Below, in pieces: positions 14,758 through 22,443 of a DNA stretch of 26,994 nt; the first letter of the stretch is position 1, and every line of letters begins with the position of its first letter. Source of the DNA: a virus. The translations under genes and the position numbers were made by a program. The stretch covers positions 1 to 26,994 of IMG/VR virus record IMGVR_UViG_3300017756_000082. One strand, given 5' to 3'. The notes under the pieces were generated by a model. It saw only the letters and a program-made list of their open reading frames with translations, made no database searches and had not been told where the DNA came from.

Positions 14758-15329
14758 TAATTGGGTGCTCCAAAGTTGAAGTTTGATTTCGCCAATGCTG
14801 GCACTCTGTCAAATGATTGATCACCAGGATAAAATTCTGCTTGGTCAATAGGATTTGTTCTTCTGCCAGACACTTTGTTGTTCAATTGGTCAATGATACT
14901 GGTTGCTGTGAGTGTGATCACAACAGAACCATCTGATCCTGCGAGATCATCTGCTATGTTAAAATTATTCACAACACCTTTGAACTTGCCTGCTGGGTTG
15001 CCTGTGATTGACAACAATGCTGATGTCTCAGCATTAAAAAATCCTCTTGTGATTTCTATTTCAGAACCTTTTATTTTTTGATCCACAATGTCACTCACAT
15101 TGCCTGATGGTATGCCTGATATAGATATGCTCAGTTCTTGCTGTGCCGCTCTTAAATTGCTGGTTGTGTTGCTCACTGACAACAATTCACCTATGCCTTG
15201 ATAGGTTGTGCTACCAATGGTGTAATTGATGTGGTAATCTGAAAATGTAAGTGTCTGATAACCAGGTATCGTCAACTTTACAAATAAATTGGTTTGAATA
15301 TGTGTGTAGGAAGATAGATTCAGTGCCAT
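14757..15329 (-). CDS. Tail-tip hub protein (gpL/DUF2163-like position)
   Basis: The 190-residue beta-rich protein lies between the distal-tail candidate and the J-like hub. Its layout, strands with FSDYHINYTIGSTTYQGIG, then RGFFNAETSALLSITGNPAGKFKG, and a C-terminal SGRRTNPIDQAEFYPGDQSF segment, resembles tail proteins of the gene-transfer-agent and lambda gpL class that bridge tube and central fibre. The conserved GRRTN...Q...GD..F ending is common in marine siphoviruses. It lacks the Cys cluster that binds an iron-sulfur centre in lambda gpL. Starts and stops overlap both neighbours (TAATG at each end), implying tight translational coupling. Confidence 0.6.
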   Translation of the reverse strand: MALNLSSYTHIQTNLFVKLTIPGYQTLTFSDYHINYTIGSTTYQGIGELLSVSNTTSNLRAAQQELSISISGIPSGNVSDIVDQKIKGSEIEITRGFFNAETSALLSITGNPAGKFKGVVNNFNIADDLAGSDGSVVITLTATSIIDQLNNKVSGRRTNPIDQAEFYPGDQSFDRVPALAKSNFNFGAPN

Positions 15330-15934
15330 TATATTGCCTCAACAAATATAAAAGGTCCGCTCCAACTTACTTGGTCATAACCAAATATTTTGTAGTTGGG
15401 CCATTGAACACAAATTACGTCCCAGGTAGCATTTGTCCCAATCACCAAATTATAACTTGCTGTGGCATCCAGTACGGGTCTATGAACACCTATAACTGAT
15501 GTGGCTGATGTTTGATCGTTGGTGACTGAATAAACTTTACCTGTTGAACCTAATTGAATGTAATCACCTTTTTTTAATCTAAAATTTGTGGCATTTGTGT
15601 TTGTATTCACTGTCAATGATGTTGAACCTTGTGTTGCGGCAACATTCACCGTGCCTGTTTGACCAACAGTGCCTACCAATCCAGAAATGTAAGATTGTGG
15701 TATGCTGATTTGTCCTGTTGATACTCTGTCCAATGTTTCCATATCTTGTATGATTGAACGATATTCTGTATAACTTGGACCATCAGGCAGTCTTACTTCA
15801 AACTCCCATACCTGTCCACCAACAGATGTTGTTTTAATCACACCTGATCTGCTTTGTGTTTGTGAAACTTTTCTTCTCTTGTTGATGCTTAAAGTGGTTG
15901 CTCTGTCAAATACTTCTTGGTATGCTGTTGTCAT
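15329..15934 (-). CDS. Tail-tip protein, distal-tail (Dit) candidate
   Basis: The 201-residue protein directly follows the tape measure, where distal tail or gpM-like proteins lie. It is beta-rich with a basic N-terminal region (LSINKRRKVSQTQSRSG), a WEFEVRLPDGPSYTEYRSII segment typical of tail hub jelly-roll proteins, and an internal low-complexity Thr/Asn stretch (STSLTVNTNTNATNFRLKKGDYIQLG) that looks like an inserted beta barrel. It would form the ring connecting tube to tail hub. Identification is from position and pattern, not a decisive motif. Its stop overlaps the next ATG (TAATG). Confidence 0.5.
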   Translation of the reverse strand: MTTAYQEVFDRATTLSINKRRKVSQTQSRSGVIKTTSVGGQVWEFEVRLPDGPSYTEYRSIIQDMETLDRVSTGQISIPQSYISGLVGTVGQTGTVNVAATQGSTSLTVNTNTNATNFRLKKGDYIQLGSTGKVYSVTNDQTSATSVIGVHRPVLDATASYNLVIGTNATWDVICVQWPNYKIFGYDQVSWSGPFIFVEAI

Positions 15935-15939
15935 TGTTA

Positions 15940-17907
15940 TTACCTACTAAATTGTGGCAAACTCTGTCTGCCTGTTTCTGATACTGCGAACAAGAACTGT
16001 GGATCTCTTGCCAATAGTTCTTGGAATGATGCGGCATCTACTGCGTTTATATTGTATGTGACTTGACTGCCCATTAATGGTGTGACATTGGCTGGTCCTG
16101 TAATTAATTCTGGTCCTCTTTCTCCTGCGATACCATATTCTCCTCTGCCTATCATACCGCCATCTCCTTTGAAACCCACAAACTTACCAAGACTTGAAGC
16201 AACTGAACCCAACACATCAAACAATCCTGGTGAGTTGCTTCTTGCTCCAGCACCACCAAATATTCTTGCGAACAGTTCTTGTATTCTGCTTCTTAACAAT
16301 GTTGTCAATAAGTCATTGATTAAATCTTTGAAATTAAACTTGCCTGTTTTAACAAAATTAACAATGGCATCTTCCATACCTTGTGTGGCTTGTTCAAATA
16401 TTCTTCTTGCCTGTTGAGCACCGTTTGTGGCATTCTCAACATATTCACGCATTGCCTGTTCCCAACCTTCAGAAAAGTCTCTCTGTGTTTGTCTTGTTTC
16501 TTTGGCTATTTTTTGTTGTGCTTCAATTAATGCTTTGGTGTTTTGATCAACTTCATCCAACAAATCCTTAATTTGTTTATCGTCAACACCTTCAGTCTGT
16601 GCCATTATTCTTTTTTTGATTGCGTCTGCGTTTTTTTGTTCTTGTATTTCTATTTTTTTTAATACTTTTTCAAATCCTCTGTAATCATTAAGTGTGGCAT
16701 CCAACTCAAGTTCACCTTTTGTCTTTTCAAAATCTTCTCTAATTTTTTTCTGTAATTTTAAAATTGTCTTACTGATTTCTTCTGCTTTCTTCTTTGTATC
16801 ATCTTCTGTTTTGTCAGAAATGATGATACTAACTTCACTCATTTCTTCTAAATTTTTATTAGTTTCTTTTTGAATCTTGTTAAATTCTTCTTGTGCTTTT
16901 GTGGCATCTGATGTCTTGTTGAAATAGTAAGCAAGAGCACCACCTGCCGCTAATATACCTGATATAATTTTGATGAATGGATTTCTGCCCATTACCACAT
17001 TGAGCACACCCATTGCTGTGGCTGTGGTTCTAATTGAATTTGCCAGTGTTAAGAACAAGGCAGTCATTTTACCAATTGCTAAGGCAACAAATGCCGCCTT
17101 CACAGCGTCAATGTTTTCTTTTAAGAATTTTATTACTGTGACTGTGCCTTGTATGGCAGTGGCTAATCCTGCTCCAATTGATTCTGCGAATTCTTCTAAT
17201 ACATCTGCGTTCTCTTCAAAAAACTTGTTGAGGTCACCCAATTGAAACTTTAATTCATCAAAAAATCCTTCTGCTACCTGTTTCTGGAAGTTAAAGAACT
17301 TGTCTCCCAACATTGAAATTGTACCTTCCAATGTGTTGGCAAATTCGTTTGTGGCATTACCAAATCTACCGCCTTTACCAAATACTTCTTCAAATCTTTT
17401 GATGGTTTGTTCAATGGATACTTTGGCTCCTTCTTCAAAGCCAAGCATTGACCTTACGCCCCGCTCCCTGAATATATCAGCACTTGCTATTCCGCCGCTG
17501 AACGCTCTTTGAATTTGTTCACCAGTGGTTTTGAAGTCCAGACCTGTCACCGCCGCCACGTTACCAGTAATCTGTAATAGATTGTTTAGGTCGTCTGCGT
17601 CTTTGGCAACAACTGCCAGGTTGCCTGATGCTTTTTCTATCTCTTGTAGTGAGAAAGGAACTTTGGATGCGAATTTTGTAAGGTTGTCAAATGCTTTGGC
17701 ACCTTCTTCTGCTGATCCAAACAAGAACTTGAATCTTAATCCAAGGTTTTCAACTGATGACCCAACATCCACAAATGATTTGAGTAATTTACCAACTCCA
17801 ACTGCCGCCAATGCCGCACCAACAGATGCTACTGTGGCTTTGAATGCTGATAGATTATTCTGTGCCTGTTTGGTATCTACGTCTACTCTGTACCTTAAAT
17901 CTGCCAT
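15940..17907 (-). CDS. Tape measure protein
   Basis: The 655-residue protein sets tail length and is ejected with the DNA. The N-terminal part (about 45-165, including FASKVPFSLQEIEKASGNL and AFSGGIASADIFRERGVRSM) matches the conserved tape-measure domain found in many phages and prophages. Two hydrophobic segments follow (around 275-295 and 310-330, with GILAAGGALAYYF), then a long charged coiled-coil stretch (about 340-500). The C-terminal block FKGDGGMIGRGEYGIAGERG with PELITGP is the usual tape-measure end. At roughly 0.15 nm per residue of helix it implies a tail of about 100 nm; this is a rule-of-thumb estimate. AGGAAG lies upstream of the ATG. Confidence 0.92.
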   Translation of the reverse strand: MADLRYRVDVDTKQAQNNLSAFKATVASVGAALAAVGVGKLLKSFVDVGSSVENLGLRFKFLFGSAEEGAKAFDNLTKFASKVPFSLQEIEKASGNLAVVAKDADDLNNLLQITGNVAAVTGLDFKTTGEQIQRAFSGGIASADIFRERGVRSMLGFEEGAKVSIEQTIKRFEEVFGKGGRFGNATNEFANTLEGTISMLGDKFFNFQKQVAEGFFDELKFQLGDLNKFFEENADVLEEFAESIGAGLATAIQGTVTVIKFLKENIDAVKAAFVALAIGKMTALFLTLANSIRTTATAMGVLNVVMGRNPFIKIISGILAAGGALAYYFNKTSDATKAQEEFNKIQKETNKNLEEMSEVSIIISDKTEDDTKKKAEEISKTILKLQKKIREDFEKTKGELELDATLNDYRGFEKVLKKIEIQEQKNADAIKKRIMAQTEGVDDKQIKDLLDEVDQNTKALIEAQQKIAKETRQTQRDFSEGWEQAMREYVENATNGAQQARRIFEQATQGMEDAIVNFVKTGKFNFKDLINDLLTTLLRSRIQELFARIFGGAGARSNSPGLFDVLGSVASSLGKFVGFKGDGGMIGRGEYGIAGERGPELITGPANVTPLMGSQVTYNINAVDAASFQELLARDPQFLFAVSETGRQSLPQFSR

Positions 17908-17910
17908 CCT

Positions 17911-18201
17911 CTACTTCCTTTTTAAGATGATTTTAACCAATGCTTTTATGAATTCACCAGTGGGTTTGCTCATACCTTGGGGTGCCTTCTTTGAATATCC
18001 TTTATCTAATCTTTTGGCATAAGGATAATCAGCACTGATTGTTCTTTTATTTACCAATTTTGTTCTTCGTCTGGCTGTTCCGCTTCTTTTTGGTGTTTTT
18101 TTCTTAAAGAAATCCATTGCCGCTTGTGGCACCATTCCTAATCGTGAATTGATCCTTGATACAGACGGTGAAATCCTATCATAAACTTTCTTAATCGCCA
18201 T
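17911..18201 (-). CDS. HK97 gp10-like tail/neck component
   Basis: The 96-residue strongly basic protein has an FFKKKTPKRSGTARRRTK segment (about 31-48) followed by SADYPYAKRLDKGYSKKAPQGM (about 56-77). This order (TPxxSG, then adjacent YPYAxxLDxG, then a PxGM turn) is the signature of HK97 gp10-type minor tail-completion proteins. It ends in a hydrophobic-basic helix (EFIKALVKIILKRK). Those proteins usually lie upstream of the tail tube near the tail terminator; here the gene lies between chaperones and tape measure, which is unusual. It overlaps the chaperone gene by 11 bases and ends 3 bases before the tape-measure start. Confidence 0.65.
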   Translation of the reverse strand: MAIKKVYDRISPSVSRINSRLGMVPQAAMDFFKKKTPKRSGTARRRTKLVNKRTISADYPYAKRLDKGYSKKAPQGMSKPTGEFIKALVKIILKRK

Positions 18202-18472
18202 CTTTGTTCCTCACTTTGTCCATCATTTCTTGTAGTTTGCCTACAGGAACCTTTGGAGCAGGCATATTGCCCTTGCCTGCTTTTGCTTGAGCCACTTCAG
18301 ACTGGTATTGTTCCCAAGCAGTGGCAGTGTTTATAATATGTATGTCAAATGTATCCGCTTCAAATAGTACCTTACTTGGAAGAGCGGAATACCTTTGTGC
18401 CAATGCGTCAATCAACAGAATTTGACGTAGATTAGAACTGTTTGGTGTTAAATCTACTTCTGTGACTTTCCC
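18191..18472 (-). CDS. Tail assembly chaperone, T-like frameshift extension
   Basis: This frame is reached only by -1 frameshifting from the G-like gene. It has no credible start of its own; the first candidate is a TTG at 18415 without a ribosome site, and the frame is open back through the slippery heptamer. The fusion product would be about 189 residues: 98 from the G-like protein, then VTEVDLTPNSS, LIDALAQRYSALPSKVL, a WEQYQSEVAQAKAGKG helix and a basic end. The T-like part of lambda gpGT contacts tail tube subunits, and the same role is expected here. The stop overlaps the next gene by 11 bases. Confidence 0.75.
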   Translation of the reverse strand, partial: GKVTEVDLTPNSSNLRQILLIDALAQRYSALPSKVLFEADTFDIHIINTATAWEQYQSEVAQAKAGKGNMPAPKVPVGKLQEMMDKVRNKDGD

Positions 18473-18759
18473 AAGCCTTCTACAACCACAGTCACAACCT
18501 TCATCAACACATTGTTGGGCAGTGATGTTTCTTTGGTTATGATGGGTTTACCTTCCTTGTCCATAATTAAACCTGTGACAGCATCCAATACAGATGTGTA
18601 ATTGTCTTTGTCCACTGATGCCAACTTCATAAATTGGTCAATGGGTGTTCTGTCCCAAGTGTAAAATTCTAATGCTTCACCAAACTCTTTGACAGTGTCT
18701 TCGTCGTCCAGTGTTCTCTTGATTAATTGTGGTTTAGTCGCTATCTTTGATAGTTCCAT
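18454..18759 (-). CDS. Tail assembly chaperone, G-like
   Basis: The 101-residue acidic helical protein is the upstream partner of a frameshifted tail assembly chaperone pair (lambda gpG type), which coats the tape measure and recruits tube subunits and is absent from the virion. The evidence is its place between tail tube and tape measure, its size, and GGGAAAG in the phase G GGA AAG four codons before its stop; this is the same slippery heptamer as in lambda G/T. I chose ATG at 18759, with AGGAG six bases upstream; the longer TTG-initiated reading from 18780 would run through that ribosome site. Features include KEFGEALEFYTWDRTPIDQF and a hydrophobic C-terminal helix VLMKVVTVVVEGLG. Confidence 0.82.
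   Translation of the reverse strand: MELSKIATKPQLIKRTLDDEDTVKEFGEALEFYTWDRTPIDQFMKLASVDKDNYTSVLDAVTGLIMDKEGKPIITKETSLPNNVLMKVVTVVVEGLGKSQK
18466..18472 (-). promoter_or_regulatory. Programmed -1 ribosomal frameshift site GGGAAAG
   Basis: Within TTG GGA AAG TCA of the G-like gene, the heptamer GGGAAAG fits X XXY YYZ exactly, so both tRNAs can re-pair after slipping back one base. Reading then goes GGG AAA GTC ACA and passes without a stop into the downstream frame, ending at 18191. The normal frame stops 10 bases past the heptamer. The phase, sequence and gene context all match the lambda G/GT switch. Confidence 0.85.
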
Positions 18760-18934
18760 TTTGATCTCCTTTTCTTTCAATCAGTTTGTTTGCCAGCATC
18801 ACTAAAAATTTTAATCTGCTGGTTGCTTTTTCTATGTCTGCTCTGGCACACTTTATTTCATTGGTTGCCTTGGCAGATTCCGCGATGATGGATTGGTATA
18901 ATTCTACTTCGTTCTTTGAATCAAATAAGTCCAT
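18734..18934 (-). CDS. Small coiled-coil tail-region protein, 66 aa
   Basis: I do not recognise this protein. It is highly charged and helical (ELYQSIIAESAKATNEIKC, then ADIEKATSRLKFLVMLANKLIERK), probably a short coiled coil. It fills the gap between tail tube and chaperone and contains the chaperone's ribosome site near its end, overlapping that gene by 26 bases. Its own ATG has no recognisable Shine-Dalgarno; an AATAAATA element lies 11 bases upstream. The lack of an initiation signal leaves some doubt that it is expressed independently. Confidence 0.5.
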   Translation of the reverse strand: MDLFDSKNEVELYQSIIAESAKATNEIKCARADIEKATSRLKFLVMLANKLIERKGDQNGTIKDSD

Positions 18935-18958
18935 AAATCAATTTTATTTATTGTGTGC

Positions 18959-18981
18959 CAGAGGGCGGTGTACGCCCTCTG
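18959..18981 (-). terminator. GC-rich hairpin after tail tube gene
   Basis: A perfect 9-bp inverted repeat (CAGAGGGCG / CGCCCTCTG) with a 5-base loop lies 14 bases beyond the tail tube stop. It is by far the most GC-rich short palindrome in an AT-rich intergenic gap. No run of T follows directly on the minus strand, so it is not a textbook intrinsic terminator; mRNA stabilisation or partial attenuation is equally likely. Confidence 0.5.
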
Positions 18982-18995
18982 AACAAATGTGTTTA

Positions 18996-19475
18996 TTAAG
19001 ACACTGTGTATTCGCCATCCACTGTTAAAGTGATTGGTGAAACCCACACTGGTGCGTCTGCTGATACCGTAGGTGCTAAACCTGTAATGTATCCTGAGCC
19101 AGTCACAGTTTTACCTGTAGTGCCACCATCTGTGTCACCAAAGTATAGACTGAAACTAACTTTTGTTTTGTTTTTAGACAGATTGAAAACACCAAAGTAC
19201 GTCGCACTGTTGGTATCTGAATCTGTGCTATCACCAAAAAATACTGTTTGGTCCAAAACAATGTTCATCGCGAGACTGTTTGTTGATGTTGTTGCGATTT
19301 GTTTTTTCGCTGTCGCATCAAGTTGAGTCCACGTGAATACATCATTAGCATTGTTCACGGTTACGTCTTGTAAAGCAGGCACACTTAAACCAGTGTCAGA
19401 ACCGTTTGACGCTACTGTCACTGACAGTGTCGCTTGTACGCCCGTAACACCTGGTGCTGGATAGATATAAGCCAT
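18996..19475 (-). CDS. Major tail tube protein
   Basis: The 159-residue, Thr/Ser/Asp-rich beta protein sits in the tail-tube position, before the chaperone pair and tape measure. It starts MAYIYPAPG and ends in a strand with VDGEYTVS, like many siphovirus tube proteins of the gpV/gp17.1 fold, whose hexameric rings stack into the tail. It has few charged helices and several alternating hydrophobic strands (VTVNNANDVFTW, FGVFNLSKNKTKVSFSLYFG). Initiation is strong (AAAGGAG). A 9-bp GC-rich stem-loop follows the gene and could stabilise its message or reduce read-through. Confidence 0.85.
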   Translation of the reverse strand: MAYIYPAPGVTGVQATLSVTVASNGSDTGLSVPALQDVTVNNANDVFTWTQLDATAKKQIATTSTNSLAMNIVLDQTVFFGDSTDSDTNSATYFGVFNLSKNKTKVSFSLYFGDTDGGTTGKTVTGSGYITGLAPTVSADAPVWVSPITLTVDGEYTVS

Positions 19476-19488
19476 ATCTCTTCTCCTT

Positions 19489-19881
19489 TTAAGTTATTGT
19501 TATTAATCTTACAGCAATCTCTGTAATCAGTAAATCGCCTTGATAACTTTGATTCACATCACTTTCGCGTCTATGTACTCCAGACACTGTGGTAATGTTC
19601 TTCGCGTTCTTCAAATCGTTTACCAATGTAGTATAATTGGCTGGTAGACTTTTAGCATCTGATGAAAAGTAAATGATGACTGATTGTACTTTATTATTCA
19701 AATGAACACCGTCCAAAGCAGTTATGACAGGATCTTCCGTTATGTTTGGTTGATCCACGTATAATGTTTTGGGGTTTGTGATATACAGGAGTTGTCCAGA
19801 TGCCGTGTAAGGCAAATTTGAACTCTTTGAGTATGTTCCCAAACTGAGTGTGTCAATATAATTAAGCACTTCTGTTCTCAT
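19489..19881 (-). CDS. Tail terminator / head-tail joining protein, probable
   Basis: This 130-residue alpha/beta protein lies between connector and tail tube. Its pattern, an N-terminal helix (EVLNYIDTL), a central strand VQSVIIYFSSDAK, a helix (PANYTTLVNDLKNA) and a final strand QGDLLITEIAVRLITI, resembles small tail terminator or completion proteins (lambda gpU-like) that cap the tail tube and join it to the head. Siphoviruses usually also encode a separate head-closure protein here; none is seen, so this one could fill either role. Translation is coupled to the connector gene through TAATG with an AGAGGG site upstream. Confidence 0.55.
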   Translation of the reverse strand: MRTEVLNYIDTLSLGTYSKSSNLPYTASGQLLYITNPKTLYVDQPNITEDPVITALDGVHLNNKVQSVIIYFSSDAKSLPANYTTLVNDLKNAKNITTVSGVHRRESDVNQSYQGDLLITEIAVRLITIT

Positions 19882-20390
19882 TATCTAACCCTCTTTAGAT
19901 TGTATTGTCCTGGTTGTTTTTCCGTTGACTCCACATTGGAATCATTGTCAAAATCATACCAGTCACCTGCTGTTATCAGTTCCTGAAACAGGCTTTCTGC
20001 CTTGTTGGCATAATAACCCATCTTTTGTCTTTCTGCGTTGTCCTCATTGCCAAAGTCAGCAATTTTAGGCAGAATGAAATCAGCAAGAGCCGTGTACACA
20101 CATAAGTCTGTGAAGTCGTTGGTTCTTCCTAATATTCTGCTTGAGTCCACAGCAGGAATGTCCGCTACCGTGTTGATAGCAGTGGCACCTGATTGGCGGA
20201 TGTAATACTCTCTCCACCAAGACGATGAACGGACCTTTGTGAGAATCCGTTCAGTCGCCCTGATTAAAAGTGTTTCTACTGAGTCATCAGTCAAGCCTTC
20301 ATTGGCTTCAAAAAGTCTCTGATCTTTTTCTTTGACATCTTGAAACTCTGCGAAACTAATCGTCACGCCATTTTCTACTATAAAGGCCAT
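19881..20390 (-). CDS. Head-tail connector (adaptor) protein, probable
   Basis: The 169-residue protein is mainly helical: the first half (SFAEFQDVKEKDQRLFEANEGL, ETLLIRATERILTKVRSSSWW) and the segment FTDLCVYTALADFILPKIADFG look like the four-helix bundle of gp6/gp15-type adaptors that attach below the portal. It is the first gene after the capsid, as in HK97- and SPP1-like orders. The acidic YDFDNDSN near the C-terminus precedes a basic end (YNLKRVR). The ribosome site GGAG is well placed, and the stop overlaps the next ATG (TAATG). Assignment rests on position and helical pattern. Confidence 0.65.
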   Translation of the reverse strand: MAFIVENGVTISFAEFQDVKEKDQRLFEANEGLTDDSVETLLIRATERILTKVRSSSWWREYYIRQSGATAINTVADIPAVDSSRILGRTNDFTDLCVYTALADFILPKIADFGNEDNAERQKMGYYANKAESLFQELITAGDWYDFDNDSNVESTEKQPGQYNLKRVR

Positions 20391-20406
20391 ATTACTGATC
20401 TCCAGA

Positions 20407-21261
20407 TTATGCCGCGTTACTTACGATTTTAACACCGTGAGTATTCTGAAGTATTGCTTGTCCACAAACTGCTGACATCATAATATCAGTTGAACGTGTA
20501 CTTGCTTTATCCTCAGATTTTAGCGTTACACCACCTCTCATTGCGTGTCCAATTGCTGTTGAGGCAAATACGCCACCAACTGCGTTTAGAGTTGCGTCAG
20601 CGTCTGTATCTAAATCTTGTTTAACAAGTGAAGATTCAAAAACTTGACAACCCGCAAATGTACCTAGGTAGTATTGTCTTAAAATTGAAGAACCAATTTC
20701 AGAAGCAGTTGTGCTGTACACACCACTGTTTCCTGCTAATGATTTTTTCAATTGTACTGCTTGTTTAGGCGAAACGATAGCAGTTAAAGGTCCAACAATT
20801 TTGTTGTCTCTTAATTCTGCTACTGCGTCTAAGATGTTGTTGACAGTTAAGTCAGCGTCTTCAGTTCCAACTGATTGCGTGAATGAATTGAACAATGCGA
20901 ATACATCGTTATCCATTTTTTCCGCAATCGCTCTACCTGCGTTCTGACCTAAGTCTGCGATTACATCTCTTTGTGCTGAATCTCTTAAAAAATCAGTCAC
21001 TTGGAAATATGTTCCAATTTCCGCCAATGTTATTGTTGCTGAAGTTGTGTTTGTGTCAGCGGCACTTGGTGCTGTACCTTCTGTTAATGCTGACGCAGAA
21101 ACGGAACTGTACACGGGCACCTGTAAAACTTTTCCTGTATTAGCAGGGAAGTCAAATGAAGTCACAACTTGACGAGCGATTGAATTCTCGTAAGCCGCAA
21201 ATTGAGCCTCTGCCAATAGATTAGTAAAAAGTTCTGAGTTAATGGTTGTATTATTAGCCAT
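20407..21261 (-). CDS. Major capsid protein, HK97-like fold
   Basis: This 284-residue protein follows scaffold and precedes the connector, and matches the general pattern of marine siphovirus capsid proteins: helix (LLAEAQFAAYENSIARQVV), an extended strand with PVYSSVSASALTEGTAP (likely E-loop/beta region, about 50-65), a helix-rich P-domain core (RAIAEKMDNDVFALF) and the strand-turn segments PLTAIVSPKQAVQLKK and GCQVFESSLV typical of the A-domain. There is no delta-domain pro-region of obvious length, consistent with a separate scaffold gene. It would form the shell as hexamers and pentamers. AGGAG lies seven bases before the ATG, a strong initiation site suited to a highly expressed protein. 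Confidence 0.88.
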   Translation of the reverse strand: MANNTTINSELFTNLLAEAQFAAYENSIARQVVTSFDFPANTGKVLQVPVYSSVSASALTEGTAPSAADTNTTSATITLAEIGTYFQVTDFLRDSAQRDVIADLGQNAGRAIAEKMDNDVFALFNSFTQSVGTEDADLTVNNILDAVAELRDNKIVGPLTAIVSPKQAVQLKKSLAGNSGVYSTTASEIGSSILRQYYLGTFAGCQVFESSLVKQDLDTDADATLNAVGGVFASTAIGHAMRGGVTLKSEDKASTRSTDIMMSAVCGQAILQNTHGVKIVSNAA

Positions 21262-21298
21262 CGTATTACTCCTATTTGGTTTGTGTTAAAGTTAAAGA

Positions 21299-21991
21299 CT
21301 AATTCTGCTTCTGTATCTTTTTGTACTCAGCAAATTTAGCCCTGTCAGATGCTTTACTCATATCCAATTTAGTAATATCAAATGAATTGTCAACTCCTAC
21401 GCCGTATGATGATTTAGTGTTGGTTGTGTTGGCTGTTGGTAATTGAAAATGTTTATTTTCGTTTAACCAATTCATAACCAAATTATCCACCCCTAATGGT
21501 GTACCTGAATCGCTGTATTGAACAGCACCGTTATTGTCAAGCACCTCTACATCACCAGTGTCATTAAGTCTGACTCTGTCTTGGAGTAATTGTTTAACCT
21601 GCTCTGGATTGACTGAACGGTGTTTAGCCGCCGCATTCAATAGAGGAGCATTAACTTTGTACTCCTTGATCACTTGATCCCTTCTTTGGATCTCAGCATC
21701 TTTTTTAGCGGCAAGTTCTTGTAGGGTTTTTTCAAATTCACCACGTTTGATTTGTTGTTCTTGTTGACGCTTTTCAGCCTCTGTTTTCAACTCTTTCAAA
21801 TGTGTTGGATCTCCCAATTCTTCATAAGGTTTTAGAACTTTACGTGTGACAGATGTTTTTAATCTTGCCATCATATCGTCCACTTCCTTCTGCGAATAAG
21901 ACTTTTCCGCTGGTGCCTGATTTTCTACAGTTGGTTCTGTTTGGGCATCAGTCGCCTCTGTGTTTGCCAATGTGTTTTCTGTATGGTCCAT
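21299..21991 (-). CDS. Capsid scaffolding protein
   Basis: The 230-residue protein has the layout of phage scaffolds: an acidic, low-complexity N-terminus (Thr/Glu/Ala/Gln-rich, residues 1-30), a long charged helical coiled-coil middle (roughly 35-115, rich in Lys/Glu/Gln) and a short basic C-terminus (AEYKKIQKQN) that would contact the capsid protein. It would guide assembly of the procapsid and then leave. It sits immediately before the major capsid gene, the canonical position. I chose the ATG at 21991, which follows a GAGGT ribosome site six bases upstream. The longer GTG-initiated reading from 22033 would translate the ribosome-site region itself and is less likely. Confidence 0.82.
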   Translation of the reverse strand: MDHTENTLANTEATDAQTEPTVENQAPAEKSYSQKEVDDMMARLKTSVTRKVLKPYEELGDPTHLKELKTEAEKRQQEQQIKRGEFEKTLQELAAKKDAEIQRRDQVIKEYKVNAPLLNAAAKHRSVNPEQVKQLLQDRVRLNDTGDVEVLDNNGAVQYSDSGTPLGVDNLVMNWLNENKHFQLPTANTTNTKSSYGVGVDNSFDITKLDMSKASDRAKFAEYKKIQKQN

Positions 21992-22049
21992 TGTTGTACC
22001 TCGCCTCCTATTTAGAGTTAATTTATTAACCACTTTAAGTGATTTGTAG

Positions 22050-22057
22050 TATTTATG
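22050..22057 (-). promoter_or_regulatory. CATAAATA late-promoter-like element before scaffold
   Basis: The minus strand reads ACATAAATACTACAAATC between the 123-aa gene and the scaffold gene, one base off the T4-type late octamer. It is about 60 bases upstream of the scaffold ATG, a sensible place to raise transcription of scaffold and capsid genes. Evidence is the motif and location only. Confidence 0.22.
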
Positions 22058-22071
22058 TCTACCTTTAAAAC

Positions 22072-22443
22072 CTAATGCTTAATTGAATGTTTTTGATTGT
22101 TTCTGGCCCTTGCTTGGGTAAGAATGTGTAGATCCTGTTGTATCAATATGGGAACAGGTGTTGAATAGCCTTGGTAGTTGGGATGACTGTATAACCATTC
22201 TTCATCTGTGCGTGCCTGGTTCAGTCTTGCGCCAATGTTGATTAATCTTTTGGGTGATGCGTCTTTGTGTATCCACATTCTTGCCACACTGTCACCCAGT
22301 GGTGTAATTTTGTGTTCGCCACGCCATCTACAGACATCTATCTTCTGTGCTTGCCAATATGCCTTGCTGTAAGGACACACTGACACGATGCTGGCAAAAT
22401 ATTCAGACCAATTAACGTCTTGGTTTTGGTTTTGGTTTGCCAC
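22072..22443 (-). CDS. Hypothetical head-region protein, 123 aa, GTG start
   Basis: I do not recognise this protein. It lies between portal and scaffold, where phages keep minor head proteins and head maturation proteins. The first usable start is GTG at 22443; the frame is closed upstream by a TGA and contains no ATG before the conserved-looking body. After NQNQNQ come a WSEYF region, two cysteines (SVCPYSKAYW, DVCRW) and a WxH/basic C-terminal half. No protease catalytic set is evident. The GTG lacks a well-spaced ribosome site (an AGGG run is only one base away), so translation may depend on coupling to, or frameshifting from, the overlapping basic ORF. Confidence 0.6.
   Translation of the reverse strand: MANQNQNQDVNWSEYFASIVSVCPYSKAYWQAQKIDVCRWRGEHKITPLGDSVARMWIHKDASPKRLINIGARLNQARTDEEWLYSHPNYQGYSTPVPILIQQDLHILTQARARNNQKHSIKH

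Noticed and set aside
18191-18415. Independent 74-aa gene beginning at TTG 18415
   Set aside because: No ribosome site; the frame is open upstream through the GGGAAAG heptamer, so it is better read as the frameshift extension.
18760-18780. Longer G-like chaperone starting at TTG 18780
   Set aside because: The extra seven codons translate the AGGAG site itself; ATG 18759 is preferred.
21992-22033. Longer scaffold protein starting at GTG 22033
   Set aside because: The extra 14 residues are encoded by the leader and Shine-Dalgarno sequence; ATG 21991 has a properly spaced site.
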